Notes under the pieces: model-generated
Seen by the model: only the letters and a program-made list of their open reading frames with translations
Told to the model about the DNA's origin: nothing
Databases searched by the model: none
Origin: Candidatus Rhodoferax mariagerensis
GTDB taxonomy: Bacteria; Pseudomonadota; Gammaproteobacteria; Burkholderiales; Burkholderiaceae_C
Assembly: GCA_016719055.1 (NCBI GenBank)
Contig: JADKAW010000001.1
Coordinates: forward strand, 101,656 to 165,655
Reading direction: 5' to 3'
DNA length: 64,000 nt
Shown: positions 1 to 8,536 of the stretch, piece by piece
Position numbering within the stretch: position 1 is the stretch's first letter
Layout of the letters: each line of letters starts with the position of its first letter
Position numbers and translations under genes: made by a program

Positions 1-2
1 CG

Positions 3-578
3 CAAAACATGGTGGTGCTGTTTTCTGACATCTCGGCGATGAAAAATCACGAAAAGGAGCTTGAGAAGCTGGCTCACTTTGATGTGCTGACGGCCTTGCC
101 CAACCGGATCTTGCTGTCTGATCGCATGCGCCAGGCCATGGCACAGTCCCTGCGCCGCCAGCAGTCCATTGCCTTGGTGTATCTTGATCTTGACGGTTTC
201 AAGGAAGTCAACGACAGCTTGGGGCATGGCGTGGGCGACCGTTTGCTGAGTGCGCTGGCCAACCGCATGAAACAGGCGCTGCGCGAAGGCGACACGATGG
301 CGCGCATGGGTGGCGACGAGTTTGTGGCGGTGCTGCTAGATATGAATCAGGCCAGTTGCGAGACCATGATGATGCGTTTGCTGCAGGCTGCGGCACAGCC
401 GGTCTGGATTGATGAGGTCTGCCTCCAGAGTTCGGCCAGCCTGGGCATCACGTTTTACCCGCAAGCCAGCGAGACCGACGCTGACACGCTGCTGCGCCAG
501 GCCGATATGGCCATGTACCAGGCCAAGCTGGCTGGCAAAAATTGCTACCGGTTTTTTGAATCGACCCAGCCGATCTGA
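3..578 (+). CDS. Diguanylate cyclase (GGDEF domain), 5' end outside window
   Basis: C-terminal part of a protein that probably makes cyclic di-GMP from two GTP. The frame is open to the window edge, so the true start lies upstream; an internal ATG at 9 is not the start. The first residues (VVLFSDIS) look like the end of a PAS/PAC sensory domain, followed by the usual linker and LTALPNR. The GGDEF motif is intact at residues 101-105 counted from that ATG. RxxD lies five residues before it (REGD, 92-95), the canonical inhibitory I-site, so product inhibition is expected. No EAL domain follows and the gene stops at 578. The missing N-terminus would decide which signal it senses. Confidence 0.93.
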   Translation, partial: QNMVVLFSDISAMKNHEKELEKLAHFDVLTALPNRILLSDRMRQAMAQSLRRQQSIALVYLDLDGFKEVNDSLGHGVGDRLLSALANRMKQALREGDTMARMGGDEFVAVLLDMNQASCETMMMRLLQAAAQPVWIDEVCLQSSASLGITFYPQASETDADTLLRQADMAMYQAKLAGKNCYRFFESTQPI

Positions 579-603
579 CGGGCTAGAGTTGCACCACTAA
601 TAA

Positions 604-684
604 TTTGTTGCGCTGCAACAAAAAACCCCTTGCCAGGCAGTGGGTTTTCCCTATAATTTGACGCATGCTGCACTGCAACATAAA
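604..684 (+). promoter_or_regulatory. Phasin promoter with paired putative PhaR operator sites
   Basis: A sigma70-like promoter reads TTGCCA (630-635), 16-bp spacer, TATAAT (652-657). A 16-bp motif TGC(G/A)CTGCAACA(A/T)AAA lies upstream at 609-624 and again just past the predicted start of transcription at 669-684. It resembles sites bound by the PHA repressor PhaR in front of phasin genes in Burkholderiales. The upstream copy is also the 3' half of a perfect small hairpin (604-622). The PhaR assignment is inference from sequence and context. Confidence 0.6.
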
Positions 685-735
685 TTTTGTGAAGCATGAG
701 CCCACCTGTTACCCCACCTTTTGAAAGACCCCATC

Positions 736-1281
736 ATGTTTATAACCGCCGAACAAATCACTGCCTCTAGCAAAGCCAATCTGGAAACCGTCAAGGGGTT
801 GTCGACCAAGACTTTTGCCGGCTTCGAGAAGCTCGCGGAACTGAACCTTGCCGCTGCCAAGGCCTTGTTGACTGAGTCTTTTGACTACAGCTATAGCCTG
901 ATGGATGCCAAAGATGCCAAGAAATTCATCGCTTTGCAAACCGGCCTGGTTGCCCCCATGGCCGAAAAAGCCGCAGCTTATGGCCGTCATGTGTATGGCA
1001 TTGCTGTGGAAGCCAGTGCCGAGTACACCAAGGTGTTTGAAGGCAAGGCTACTGAAGGCCAGAAGGCTTTGGGTCAAGTGATGGACAAAATTGCCAAAAG
1101 CGGACCGGCTGGCACCGAGTCTGCAGTGGCTGTGCTCAAGAGCGCCCTGGCTTCGAGCCAAAACGCCATCGAGTCGGCACAAAGCGCTGCCAAGCAGGCA
1201 CTGGCTTTGGCAGAGAGCAATGTCTCTGCCGTGACTGAAAAGGCCCTGATCGCTGCCGCCGCTGTGGCCGTCAAGCCCTAA
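736..1281 (+). CDS. Phasin family protein
   Basis: Phasins coat polyhydroxyalkanoate granules and control their size and number. The product is about 181 residues, alanine- and lysine-rich, predicted almost wholly amphipathic helix, and begins MFITAEQITASSKANLETVK, the pattern of the phasin_2 family. An in-frame TTG at 721 would add five residues, but the ATG at 736 gives the canonical phasin N-terminus. The gene stands alone between its own promoter (630-657) and a strong terminator (1304-1328). The putative PhaR sites around the promoter fit induction when PHA granules titrate the repressor. Confidence 0.93.
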   Translation: MFITAEQITASSKANLETVKGLSTKTFAGFEKLAELNLAAAKALLTESFDYSYSLMDAKDAKKFIALQTGLVAPMAEKAAAYGRHVYGIAVEASAEYTKVFEGKATEGQKALGQVMDKIAKSGPAGTESAVAVLKSALASSQNAIESAQSAAKQALALAESNVSAVTEKALIAAAAVAVKP

Positions 1282-1303
1282 GCCACTTCAGGTTTGTGCA
1301 AAC

Positions 1304-1328
1304 AAAAAACTCCTTCGGGAGTTTTTTT
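1304..1328 (+). terminator. Rho-independent terminator after the phasin gene
   Basis: A ten-base stem AAAAAACTCC (1304-1313) pairs perfectly with GGAGTTTTTT (1318-1327) around a TTCG tetraloop, with a run of seven T at 1322-1328. It lies 22 bases after the phasin stop codon. The A-rich 5' arm means it may also work in the opposite direction. Confidence 0.93.
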
Positions 1329-1511
1329 ACGTGTCGGGCTGGCATTTGGAGCAGTTCGCCAGCCAAATTTGACCGGTGTTTGGTTCAAACGGCGGCGCGG
1401 TGATGGGTTTGGAGGGTTGAGTTTGTCTGCAGGCTACAACAAAGGGATTGACCGGGTTGTCTAAATAGTTCGAATCGATTATCTTTGCCGTTTATTTTTT
1501 AAGGGGGATGC

Positions 1512-4205
1512 GTGAAAAATTCAATTCATAAAGCGCTCGTTTTGGCGCTTTGGGCCAGCGTCGGCGCTGCCAGTGCGGCCACTTTTACAGTGACCAATAC
1601 CAATGACAGTGGGGCAGGTAGTCTGCGTCAAGCGGTTGCGGATGCCAGCGGCAGTCCGGCACCAAATACTGTCAACTTTGCCCCAGGGGTTTCTGGGACG
1701 ATTGTCCTCACGGACCAAATCTGGATCGCTGGACCTATGTCAATTCAGGGGCCGGGCGCTTCAACATTGACCATAGATGCCAATGCCGTAAGCCGGGCTT
1801 TTACCATAGGTACCACCTTTCCAACCTGCCCTGCACTGGACAATGGTGGTGTTGATTATTTGGTCAGTATTTCAGGATTACGACTTATCAATGGCAAGCG
1901 TTCAACCAGCAATGTGGGCGGCGCAATTTATACCGAGCATAGTCTGACGCTGGACTCGGTGAGTATTGAAAACAGCTTTGCAGCGCATGGTGGCGGGTTG
2001 GGTTACATGGTGCAATATCCCAACCAAGCGCTCACAATCAATAAAACTTCATTTTTAAATAATATTGCCAAACCGGTGCAGTCACTCCCTTCTAGCACCC
2101 ACCATGGTGGTGCTGTATATGTGAGTGAGAAATGCGCTTCCAAGCCCACCACGGAGCCAGTTACCGTTAATATCAACGCAAGCAGTTTCACCAACAATCG
2201 TATTCAACCTGTTGGCTTGAGTGCCCGTGGAGGCGCGATAAGTGTTATCAGCAGAGCAGATGTCAATATTAGCAATTCAAGGATCGTCGGAAATGGTGTT
2301 GATGCTCCGAATCCTCTTCCCGTGGCAAATCAATCTTACCGTGCTGGAGCATTGTACGGATATGGTAATAAATCAGTAACCATCAACAATTCTGAAATAT
2401 CAGATAACACGGCGACTTCTGCCGTGATCAATAATCAGACCCGTGCTGGTGCTATTGGCCTTGCGCATGATGATGCGGCATTGCAAACGCCAGAAAATGC
2501 AACGATATTTAAGGTGATTGATTCGACCATATCAAGTAATGTGTCAACTGACATGGCTGGAGCAATGTGGCTTTTTGGAAATATCGCTTTTGAATTGTCC
2601 AATTCAACCATTAGTCATAATATTGCTGCAAATAATACAGTTGGTGGCATAGTTTTTCAAACCGGGTCGACCAATCCGACCTCGGGTAGCAATGCTTTAG
2701 CACCTAGATTTACTGTGATTTCGTCGATTGTCGCCAATAGTTCCCCGGGAACCGTCGATGTGGGCATCAACGATGCCGCGACCATGTCAGCACTCACGAT
2801 CAATGCAACGAATTCATTGATCGGAAGCGTATGTGTCCCTTGTGGTGTTTTGGTTTCTGGCAGTAACAATTTGACCGGTGTCGACCCAGTTCTAGGTGCC
2901 CTTGCCTTTAACGGGGCATCAACGCGAACCCATGCGCTGCTGGCGGGCAGCCCTGCCATCAATGCGGGCAGTAACCCGCTGAGTTTGCCATCTGATCAGC
3001 GCTATCGTCCCCGGGTCACCAACGGCCTGGCCGACATGGGTGCTTACGAAAAGGAAACGATCTTTACAGTCGCCAATACCAATGACAATGGTGTCGGCAG
3101 CCTGCGTGAGGCGGTTTACTGGGCCACCAATAACCCTGGACCCAATACCGTCAATCTGCAAGGGCTGTCCGGGACGATTGCCCTGACGAGCGGACCCATT
3201 TACATCAAGGGGCCAGTGTCGATCGTGGGGCCGGGTGCTGCAAATTTGACCATTGACGCCAATGCCATTACCAATTCTTACGACAGTACTGAAAAGCGGA
3301 TTTTTGCAATTTCCACAAGCTTTACGGCATGTCCTGGACAGGATAATGGTGGAAACGATTATTTGGTGAGTATTTCTGGACTGCGACTTATCAATGGTTC
3401 AAACAAATACAGCGGTGGTGCCATTTATACCGAGCATAGTTTGACGCTGGATTCGGTCAATATTGAAAACAGCTTTGCATCCTGGGGGGGGGGACTGGCA
3501 TTTATGGTGCAATACCCCAATCAAGCCCTGACGATCACTAGGTCAATATTCACAAATAATGCCGCCAAGCCAACTGGGATTCTTGAGGATGGTACGCACC
3601 ACGGTGGTGCTGTTCAGATTGCAGAAAGATGTTCGCAGCCCACCACCGCCCCAGTGGCTGTCAATATCAGCGAAAGCGGGTTTACCAACAACCGCGTTCA
3701 ACCTGTTGCTTGGAGTGGACGTGGCGGCGCGATCAGTGTAACCAGCAGGGCAGATGTCACCATCAGCAATTCCTGGCTTGTCGGCAATGGTGTTGATGCG
3801 CCCAACCCACTTGCCGGAGACAAATCGTACCACGCAGGTGCGTTGTATGGTTATGGCAGCAAATCAATCACGATTCGAAACTCTGAAATATCGAACAACA
3901 CAGCGACCTCTGCCGTTGTGAATGGGCAGACCCGCTCTGGTGCTATTGACCTCGTGCATGATTATCCGGATTGGCAAACACCAGAACTGGCAATGAAATT
4001 CAAGGTGATTAACTCAACCATCTCCGGAAACACCGCAACAGATACAGTCGGTGCGATGCGGCTTTATGGAAATGTTGCTTTTGAGCTGTTTAACTCCACC
4101 ATCAGCAACAATGCTTCTGCCAGCAATTCGAATGGGAGCCGTTGTTTTTCAAACCGATGTAACGTCCCCCGCTTCGGCCAGCAATGCGTTAGCACCAACG
4201 TTTAG
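1512..4205 (+). CDS. Secreted right-handed beta-helix protein, tandemly duplicated, frameshifted near 3' end
   Basis: Predicted exported repeat protein of unknown target. GTG start at 1512 follows AAGGGGG; the nearby ATG at 1508 stops after seven codons. A Sec signal peptide (MKNSIHKALVLALWASVGAA) precedes a mature start near ATFTV. Two similar halves of about 490 residues follow, each opening with FTVxNTNDxGxGSLR and repeating NSxISxN rungs typical of parallel beta-helix proteins (polymorphic outer-membrane/CSLREA-like families). The first half ends NPLSLPSDQRYRPR...ADMGAYE. The second half loses frame near 4134-4137, so this frame ends in unrelated residues at 4205 while the proper frame continues to 4593. 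A G10 run lies at 3484-3493. No C-terminal PEP-CTERM or autotransporter domain was seen. Confidence 0.85.
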   Translation: MKNSIHKALVLALWASVGAASAATFTVTNTNDSGAGSLRQAVADASGSPAPNTVNFAPGVSGTIVLTDQIWIAGPMSIQGPGASTLTIDANAVSRAFTIGTTFPTCPALDNGGVDYLVSISGLRLINGKRSTSNVGGAIYTEHSLTLDSVSIENSFAAHGGGLGYMVQYPNQALTINKTSFLNNIAKPVQSLPSSTHHGGAVYVSEKCASKPTTEPVTVNINASSFTNNRIQPVGLSARGGAISVISRADVNISNSRIVGNGVDAPNPLPVANQSYRAGALYGYGNKSVTINNSEISDNTATSAVINNQTRAGAIGLAHDDAALQTPENATIFKVIDSTISSNVSTDMAGAMWLFGNIAFELSNSTISHNIAANNTVGGIVFQTGSTNPTSGSNALAPRFTVISSIVANSSPGTVDVGINDAATMSALTINATNSLIGSVCVPCGVLVSGSNNLTGVDPVLGALAFNGASTRTHALLAGSPAINAGSNPLSLPSDQRYRPRVTNGLADMGAYEKETIFTVANTNDNGVGSLREAVYWATNNPGPNTVNLQGLSGTIALTSGPIYIKGPVSIVGPGAANLTIDANAITNSYDSTEKRIFAISTSFTACPGQDNGGNDYLVSISGLRLINGSNKYSGGAIYTEHSLTLDSVNIENSFASWGGGLAFMVQYPNQALTITRSIFTNNAAKPTGILEDGTHHGGAVQIAERCSQPTTAPVAVNISESGFTNNRVQPVAWSGRGGAISVTSRADVTISNSWLVGNGVDAPNPLAGDKSYHAGALYGYGSKSITIRNSEISNNTATSAVVNGQTRSGAIDLVHDYPDWQTPELAMKFKVINSTISGNTATDTVGAMRLYGNVAFELFNSTISNNASASNSNGSRCFSNRCNVPRFGQQCVSTNV

Positions 4206-4593
4206 CGCAGTGTCATCAATTATTGCCAATAGTTTGGGAGGAGGTGTTGATGTCGGCATTCGGGATACTTCGAAGATGCCAACATTAACCATCAATGCAA
4301 CCAAGTCGTTGATCGAAAGCAAATGCAACACTTGTTCCATCGTCGGCAGTGGCAATTTGACTGGTGTGGACCCTGTCTTGGGTGCCATTGCGTTCAACGG
4401 CGGTTCAACGCGAACCCAGGCGGTACTGGCTGGCAGCCCGGCAGTCAACGCCGGTAGCAATCCGCTCAGTTTGATTTACGACCAGCGGGGCACTGCCCGA
4501 GTTCAGCGCGGAAAAGCGGATATGGGTTCATATGAATCTTCTATCAAGACAAAGACCGACATATCCCCGATTTTGATGCTGCTGCTCGATTGA
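4138..4593 (+). pseudogene. Frameshifted 3' end of the beta-helix gene
   Basis: In this frame the sequence resumes the second beta-helix half (AVVFQTDVTSPASASNALAP), closely matching the first half (GIVFQTGSTNPTSGSNALAP), through GVDPVLGAIAFNGGSTRTQ and ADMGSYES. Aligning the two halves places one surplus base around 4134-4137 (AATGGG-A-GCC). With that base removed the full protein would be about 1027 residues. The end (TKTDISPILMLLLD) is short and carries no recognised anchor. It may be real decay, programmed or phase shifting, or a sequencing error. Confidence 0.8.
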
Positions 4594-4620
4594 GTTCTCC
4601 CGCGCTTGAAGGCATCCGCC

Positions 4621-5289
4621 TCAGGCGTGGGTGATCCAGTCATCAAACGCTGGCGCATCAAGATGCGGCAAGGTGTTGAAGGTTTGCAGCATCTGGCGCT
4701 TGGCGTTGAAGGTGAATTCGGTCACTGAGCTGTTGCGCAGTCGCATGTTGAGTTCGATCGTGGCCTCGGGCGGGGTGGCCAGCACGTAGCCAATGGCGCA
4801 GGCAATCGGGCCGCCGCTTGACACCAGCAGCACCCGTTGCGCCGGGCTTTGGCGGACATGTGCTAGCGCATCCACCACGCCTTGCTGAAAGTCGCGCCAC
4901 GACGGCATGCCCTGCGGCTGTGTTTTGCCCAGCATCCATTGCAGCATACCCTTGCGCAGCAGCTGAAAGTAGTGTCGGTACAGCTCGGGGGTGATGGGCA
5001 AGGCCAGCGGTTCGGGGTGGATGGCAGCAATCACCGCCGGGCTGTCGTACTCGTTCAGACCGGGCCATGGGGTGGCCTCAAGCCGGGCACCCGAGCCATC
5101 GCAGATGGCGCTCAGCGTCTGCTGGTGCCGCTTGAGTGTGCCGCTCAAAGCTGCATCAAACACCAGCCCCCGGGCGGCAAAATAGCGACCCAGCTGCACA
5201 CATTGCCGCTGGCCCAGGCTGCTGAGCTGGTCATAGTCGGCGGCTCCAAATGAAGCCTGGCCATGTCGCACAAGGTAAAGGGTTGGCAT
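4621..5289 (-). CDS. Histidine phosphatase family protein
   Basis: A 222-residue member of the histidine phosphatase (phosphoglycerate-mutase-like) superfamily. The catalytic RHG triad is at residues 8-10 (LYLVRHGQASFG). A second conserved histidine region lies further on, and the family's C-terminal LLVSSGGPIACAIGYVL segment carries SSGG where many members have SHGG. Loss of that second histidine could lower activity. It starts nine bases after the phzF-like gene on the same strand and is probably cotranscribed. The substrate cannot be told from sequence. Confidence 0.88.
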   Translation of the reverse strand: MPTLYLVRHGQASFGAADYDQLSSLGQRQCVQLGRYFAARGLVFDAALSGTLKRHQQTLSAICDGSGARLEATPWPGLNEYDSPAVIAAIHPEPLALPITPELYRHYFQLLRKGMLQWMLGKTQPQGMPSWRDFQQGVVDALAHVRQSPAQRVLLVSSGGPIACAIGYVLATPPEATIELNMRLRNSSVTEFTFNAKRQMLQTFNTLPHLDAPAFDDWITHA

Positions 5290-5298
5290 GGTGGCAGT

Positions 5299-6243
5299 TT
5301 ACAGACAGACCGTGCCGTCCACGCAACTGACCGATTGGCCGGCAACCCACACCTGGCCGGCCGGGTCTTGGTGCAGAACCACCTGGCCATGCCGGCCCAG
5401 GCAAGTGCCTTGGGTGGCGGTATAACTGGGCGGCGCCGAGCCTTCGGCCATCAGCCACTGGGCCAGGCTGGCGTTCAGACTGCCGGTCACCGGGTCTTCG
5501 TTCACACCCACTGCCGCGGCAAAGGCGCGCACTTGCATCTGGGTGTCGTTGTCAGTGGTATCCAGCGCCGGTGGTCGCGCACCAAAGGCGCGCGCTTCGC
5601 GGTTCGATCGTGCTACTAAGTTAGTAGCTATAGGCGCTTTATCTATATGGGCTAGACCCACTTTTATGCCTAAATTCTTGAGCTCAAGGTGATTCGGTTC
5701 AAGGGCCAGCAACATCTCTGCGCTGCCGATCAACAAGCCCAGCCACAGCGGCCCGTTGTCCAACCACTGGCTGGCCAGGATGCTGCCGGCGTCAAGCCCG
5801 AGCGCAGCGGCTACCTGGTTGACCAGTGCCACCTCTGGCTGGCTGCGCGTGAGCGGCGGCGCCGCAAACGCCAGGCGTTTGCCCTCGCGGCGAATGCGAA
5901 CCAGGCCCACACCGCATTCCTGCAGCACAACATCGTTGTCGGGCAGCAAGCCGCTTGATCGGCCCGCTTCCAGCCAGGCATGGCAACTGCCCAGGGTTGG
6001 GTGGCCGGCAAACGGTAGCTCGGCGCCCGGTGTGAAGATGCGCACCCGGTAGTGCGCGCCCTGCGCTGCAGCCTCTGGCGTGGGCGGCAGCAAAAACGTG
6101 GTTTCCGACAGGTTGGTCCAGTGGGCAAAGTGCTGCATGTCCTCGGTAGACAAATCCGAGCCGTCCAGCACCACGGCCAATGGGTTGCCCAGATAGGGCG
6201 TGTCGGTGAATACATCGACTTGTTTGAACGGGCGTGTTTTCAT
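5299..6243 (-). CDS. PhzF family isomerase/epimerase-like protein
   Basis: A 314-residue PhzF-fold protein. The start MKTRPFKQVDVFTDTPYLGN and the segments NLSETTFLLPP, GHPTLGSCHAW and GVNEDPVTGSLNAS are family signatures; the last carries the substrate loop and the Glu region used for acid/base chemistry. No other phenazine genes are near, so a general isomerase role is more likely than phenazine synthesis. Codons from about 5620 to 5665 (residues VGLAHIDKAPIATNLVARS) are a copy of the dispersed 45-bp repeat, apparently inserted in frame on a surface loop. The gene follows the aminotransferase gene by four bases and likely shares its mRNA. Confidence 0.92.
   Translation of the reverse strand: MKTRPFKQVDVFTDTPYLGNPLAVVLDGSDLSTEDMQHFAHWTNLSETTFLLPPTPEAAAQGAHYRVRIFTPGAELPFAGHPTLGSCHAWLEAGRSSGLLPDNDVVLQECGVGLVRIRREGKRLAFAAPPLTRSQPEVALVNQVAAALGLDAGSILASQWLDNGPLWLGLLIGSAEMLLALEPNHLELKNLGIKVGLAHIDKAPIATNLVARSNREARAFGARPPALDTTDNDTQMQVRAFAAAVGVNEDPVTGSLNASLAQWLMAEGSAPPSYTATQGTCLGRHGQVVLHQDPAGQVWVAGQSVSCVDGTVCL
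5620..5665 (-). repeat. Dispersed CTAG repeat inside the phzF-like gene
   Basis: One copy of the 45-bp repeat family. It has TAGCTAT, then GCGCTTTAT, then a GGGCTAGA box. It is read in frame by the host gene without a stop codon. Confidence 0.7.
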
Positions 6244-6247
6244 GGCG

Positions 6248-7513
6248 TCAGGCTTTTAGTTGCGCTGCATAAAAGCCCAGTGCCGTGGCCAAGGCTGCCA
6301 CACCCCGTGCAATCTCTTCGACGCTGGGTGTCACAAAGCTCAGCCGCAGCGTGCGCGCATCGCCATGGTCGGCATAAAACGGCGCACCGGGCACAAAGGC
6401 CACGCCTTGCTCCACCGCAAACGGCAGCAGGTCCTGCGCGTTCATGCCGGCGGGCAGGCGCGCCCACAAAAACATGCCACCGGCCGGGGTGTTCCAGCTC
6501 AGCCGGGTGTCGGCTTCAGCCGCTGGCATGGCCCCAACATCCAGCGGCATGGCACCAAAGTGCTGCGCCAGAGCGACCAGCATGGCGTTGCGTTGGGCTT
6601 TGTACAGCGCGCGGATGGTCGGCACGTGGCGGTCCAGAAAACCGTCTTTCATCACCTCGACAATCATGCGCTGGTTAAAACCCGGGCTGTGCAGGTCAGC
6701 GGCCTGCTTGGCTTGTAGCAGCTTGGGGTACACCGCTTTGGGTGCCACCAGAAAGCCCAGGCGCAGGCCGGGTGCCAGCACCTTGGAAAACGAGCCCAGG
6801 TAAATGCAGTTGTCGGGGTGGCGTGCCGACAGCGGTGCCGGTGGTGGGCTGTCAAACCACAGGTCGCCGTAAGGGTTGTCTTCGATCAGCGGCAAGTTCA
6901 GTTCAAACGCGGTGGCACTCAGCGCGGCGCGGCGTGATTCGTCCATGCTGCGCCCGGTCGGGTTCTGAAAGTTGGGCAGCACATACAAAAAGCGGGCGTT
7001 GGTGGCCTTGGTGAGCAAGTCGTTGATCAGCACGCCATGCTCGTCGCTGTCCACGCTCACGATGTCAGGCTCCATCGGCACAAAGGCCGACACTGCGCCC
7101 AGGTAGGTGGGCGATTCGACCAGGATCTTGCTGCCCGCATCCACCAGCACCTTGGCCACCAGGTCCAGCCCCTGCTGGCTGCCGGTGGTGATCAGCACCT
7201 GGGTTGGGTTTACCGCCCAGGGCACACCTGCCAGGGCGCTTTGCTGGCTCAAGGTTTGCGCCACCTGCTCGCGCAGCGGGCCAAAACCTTCGCTGGCGGC
7301 GTATTGAAGCGCGCCTTTGGGGTCGTCCTGGAGAACTTTGGCACACGCCGCTTCAAACTCGGCCACCGGAAAGGTCCTGGCCGAGGGCAGGCCACCGGCA
7401 AAACTGATGATGCCCGGGCGCTCGGTGACCTTCAAAATTTCTCGGATCACCGAGGGGTTCATGCGTGCCGCGCGGCGCGCGAGTTGCCAGGGGGAAGCGG
7501 GTGATGTGTTCAT
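6248..7513 (-). CDS. PLP-dependent aminotransferase, class I/II
   Basis: A 421-residue fold-type I aminotransferase, close to the 2-aminoadipate/aromatic aminotransferase subgroup (YdcR/LysN-like without a DNA-binding domain). Visible landmarks are MNPSVIREILK and IISFAGGLPS at the N-terminus, TTGSQQGLDLVAK, PNFQNPTG (substrate/PLP contact), EDNPYGDLWF with the PLP-ring aspartate region, and YLGSFSKVLAPGLRLGF with the Schiff-base lysine in SFSK. The C-terminal LRLSFVTPS holds the carboxylate-binding arginine. It lies in a minus-strand run with the downstream PhzF-like and phosphatase genes and the upstream EamA exporter gene (overlap of four bases), suggesting one amino-acid-related operon. 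Confidence 0.92.
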   Translation of the reverse strand: MNTSPASPWQLARRAARMNPSVIREILKVTERPGIISFAGGLPSARTFPVAEFEAACAKVLQDDPKGALQYAASEGFGPLREQVAQTLSQQSALAGVPWAVNPTQVLITTGSQQGLDLVAKVLVDAGSKILVESPTYLGAVSAFVPMEPDIVSVDSDEHGVLINDLLTKATNARFLYVLPNFQNPTGRSMDESRRAALSATAFELNLPLIEDNPYGDLWFDSPPPAPLSARHPDNCIYLGSFSKVLAPGLRLGFLVAPKAVYPKLLQAKQAADLHSPGFNQRMIVEVMKDGFLDRHVPTIRALYKAQRNAMLVALAQHFGAMPLDVGAMPAAEADTRLSWNTPAGGMFLWARLPAGMNAQDLLPFAVEQGVAFVPGAPFYADHGDARTLRLSFVTPSVEEIARGVAALATALGFYAAQLKA

Positions 7514-8460
7514 GGCGCGTTGACCTTTAGCGTGGCGGGTTGAGGTGTGGAAACGGGTTCGATGGCGTGCACCGGCATTTTTCGACCGACAAAAACAACG
7601 GCAATCACCGCCAGGCCAAAGCCGACGGTCAGCAGGTCGAGCTGCTCACCCAAAATCGGCACGGCAAACAACATGCTCAAGAACGGTTGCAACAGTTGCA
7701 CCTGGCTGACGCGCACCGTGCCGCCCAGCGCCAGACCGCGGTACCAGGCGAAAAAACCCAGCCATTGCGAAAACACCGCCACATAGACAAAGCCCAGCCA
7801 TGCACTGAAATTGATAGCTATCTGCGGATATTCCATAAGGGCTAGAGGCAGATTTAAGGGTAAACCCAGAATCAGCGCCCAGCAGATCACATGCTCGGCG
7901 CGCATGCGCTGCGACAACAATGAGCCCATGCCGTAACCCACGGCCGCGCACGCCATGGCTGCCAACAGCAGGGTGTCAGCCCAGGCCAGCACCAGACCGC
8001 TGTGGCCAGAACGCAGCATGGCAAAGCCAATCACCAGCGCCGAGCCCAAGGCCGCACACAACCAAAACCCGGCAGAGGGGCGCTGACGGTGCAGCCAGGC
8101 ACCCACCCCGGCCGTGGCCAGCGGCAGCACACCCAGCATCACGCTGGCGTGCACCGCCTCCACATGGCGCATGGCAATCGACGAGAACATCGGAAAACCA
8201 AACACCACCCCCAACATCACCACCGCCAGCGCAGGCAAGTTGGCCCGAGCTGGCCAGGGTGCGCGGGTGGTCCACAGAAAAATGATGGACAGCAGCGCTG
8301 CCACCGTCGCCCGCCCGGTCGAGACAAACAGGCCTGAGAGTTGCGGCGCTTGCGGCGTGCCGACCGCCAGTCGTGTCAGTGGCAGCGTCAGTGCAAAAAT
8401 CACCACGCCCAGCAGCCCCAGCCACAGGCCTTTTTTGACCTCAGGCGAAAGGTGTTTCAT
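7510..8460 (-). CDS. EamA/DMT family transporter
   Basis: A drug/metabolite exporter of about 316 residues with ten predicted transmembrane helices in two EamA halves (N-half starting WLGLLGVVIFALTLPLTR, C-half around YVAVFSQWLGFFAWYRGLALG). Such proteins often export amino acids or related metabolites. The ATG at 8460 is preferred over an upstream one at 8475 because it begins MKHLSPEVKKG and overlaps the end of a racemase-like gene remnant by ATGA. The 3' end overlaps the aminotransferase start by four bases. Residues LPLALMEYPQIAIN are encoded by a dispersed repeat (7808-7855) lying in frame between two helices. Confidence 0.9.
   Translation of the reverse strand: MKHLSPEVKKGLWLGLLGVVIFALTLPLTRLAVGTPQAPQLSGLFVSTGRATVAALLSIIFLWTTRAPWPARANLPALAVVMLGVVFGFPMFSSIAMRHVEAVHASVMLGVLPLATAGVGAWLHRQRPSAGFWLCAALGSALVIGFAMLRSGHSGLVLAWADTLLLAAMACAAVGYGMGSLLSQRMRAEHVICWALILGLPLNLPLALMEYPQIAINFSAWLGFVYVAVFSQWLGFFAWYRGLALGGTVRVSQVQLLQPFLSMLFAVPILGEQLDLLTVGFGLAVIAVVFVGRKMPVHAIEPVSTPQPATLKVNAP
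7808..7855 (-). repeat. Dispersed CTAG repeat inside the EamA gene
   Basis: A well conserved copy with ATAGCTAT and ATAAGGGCTAGAGGC on the plus strand. It is open in the host gene's frame and encodes a short connecting segment. Confidence 0.8.
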
Positions 8461-8516
8461 GGCGTCAGCGCCCACAGTGCGCTGCTTTTGGCATGCAGCG
8501 CGGTGGTGTCAATCCG
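8457..8516 (-). pseudogene. 3' remnant of a second racemase-like gene
   Basis: On the minus strand this encodes IDTTALHAKSSALWALTP and a TGA that overlaps the EamA start (ATGA). The intact racemase at 8840-9532 ends FDTTALHARSAALWALT, so this is a duplicate of its tail. Only the last 18 or so codons remain; a REPIN-like element begins just beyond at 8537. Confidence 0.75.
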
Positions 8517-8536
8517 CTTTAAGCTGCAGGTGGCAC

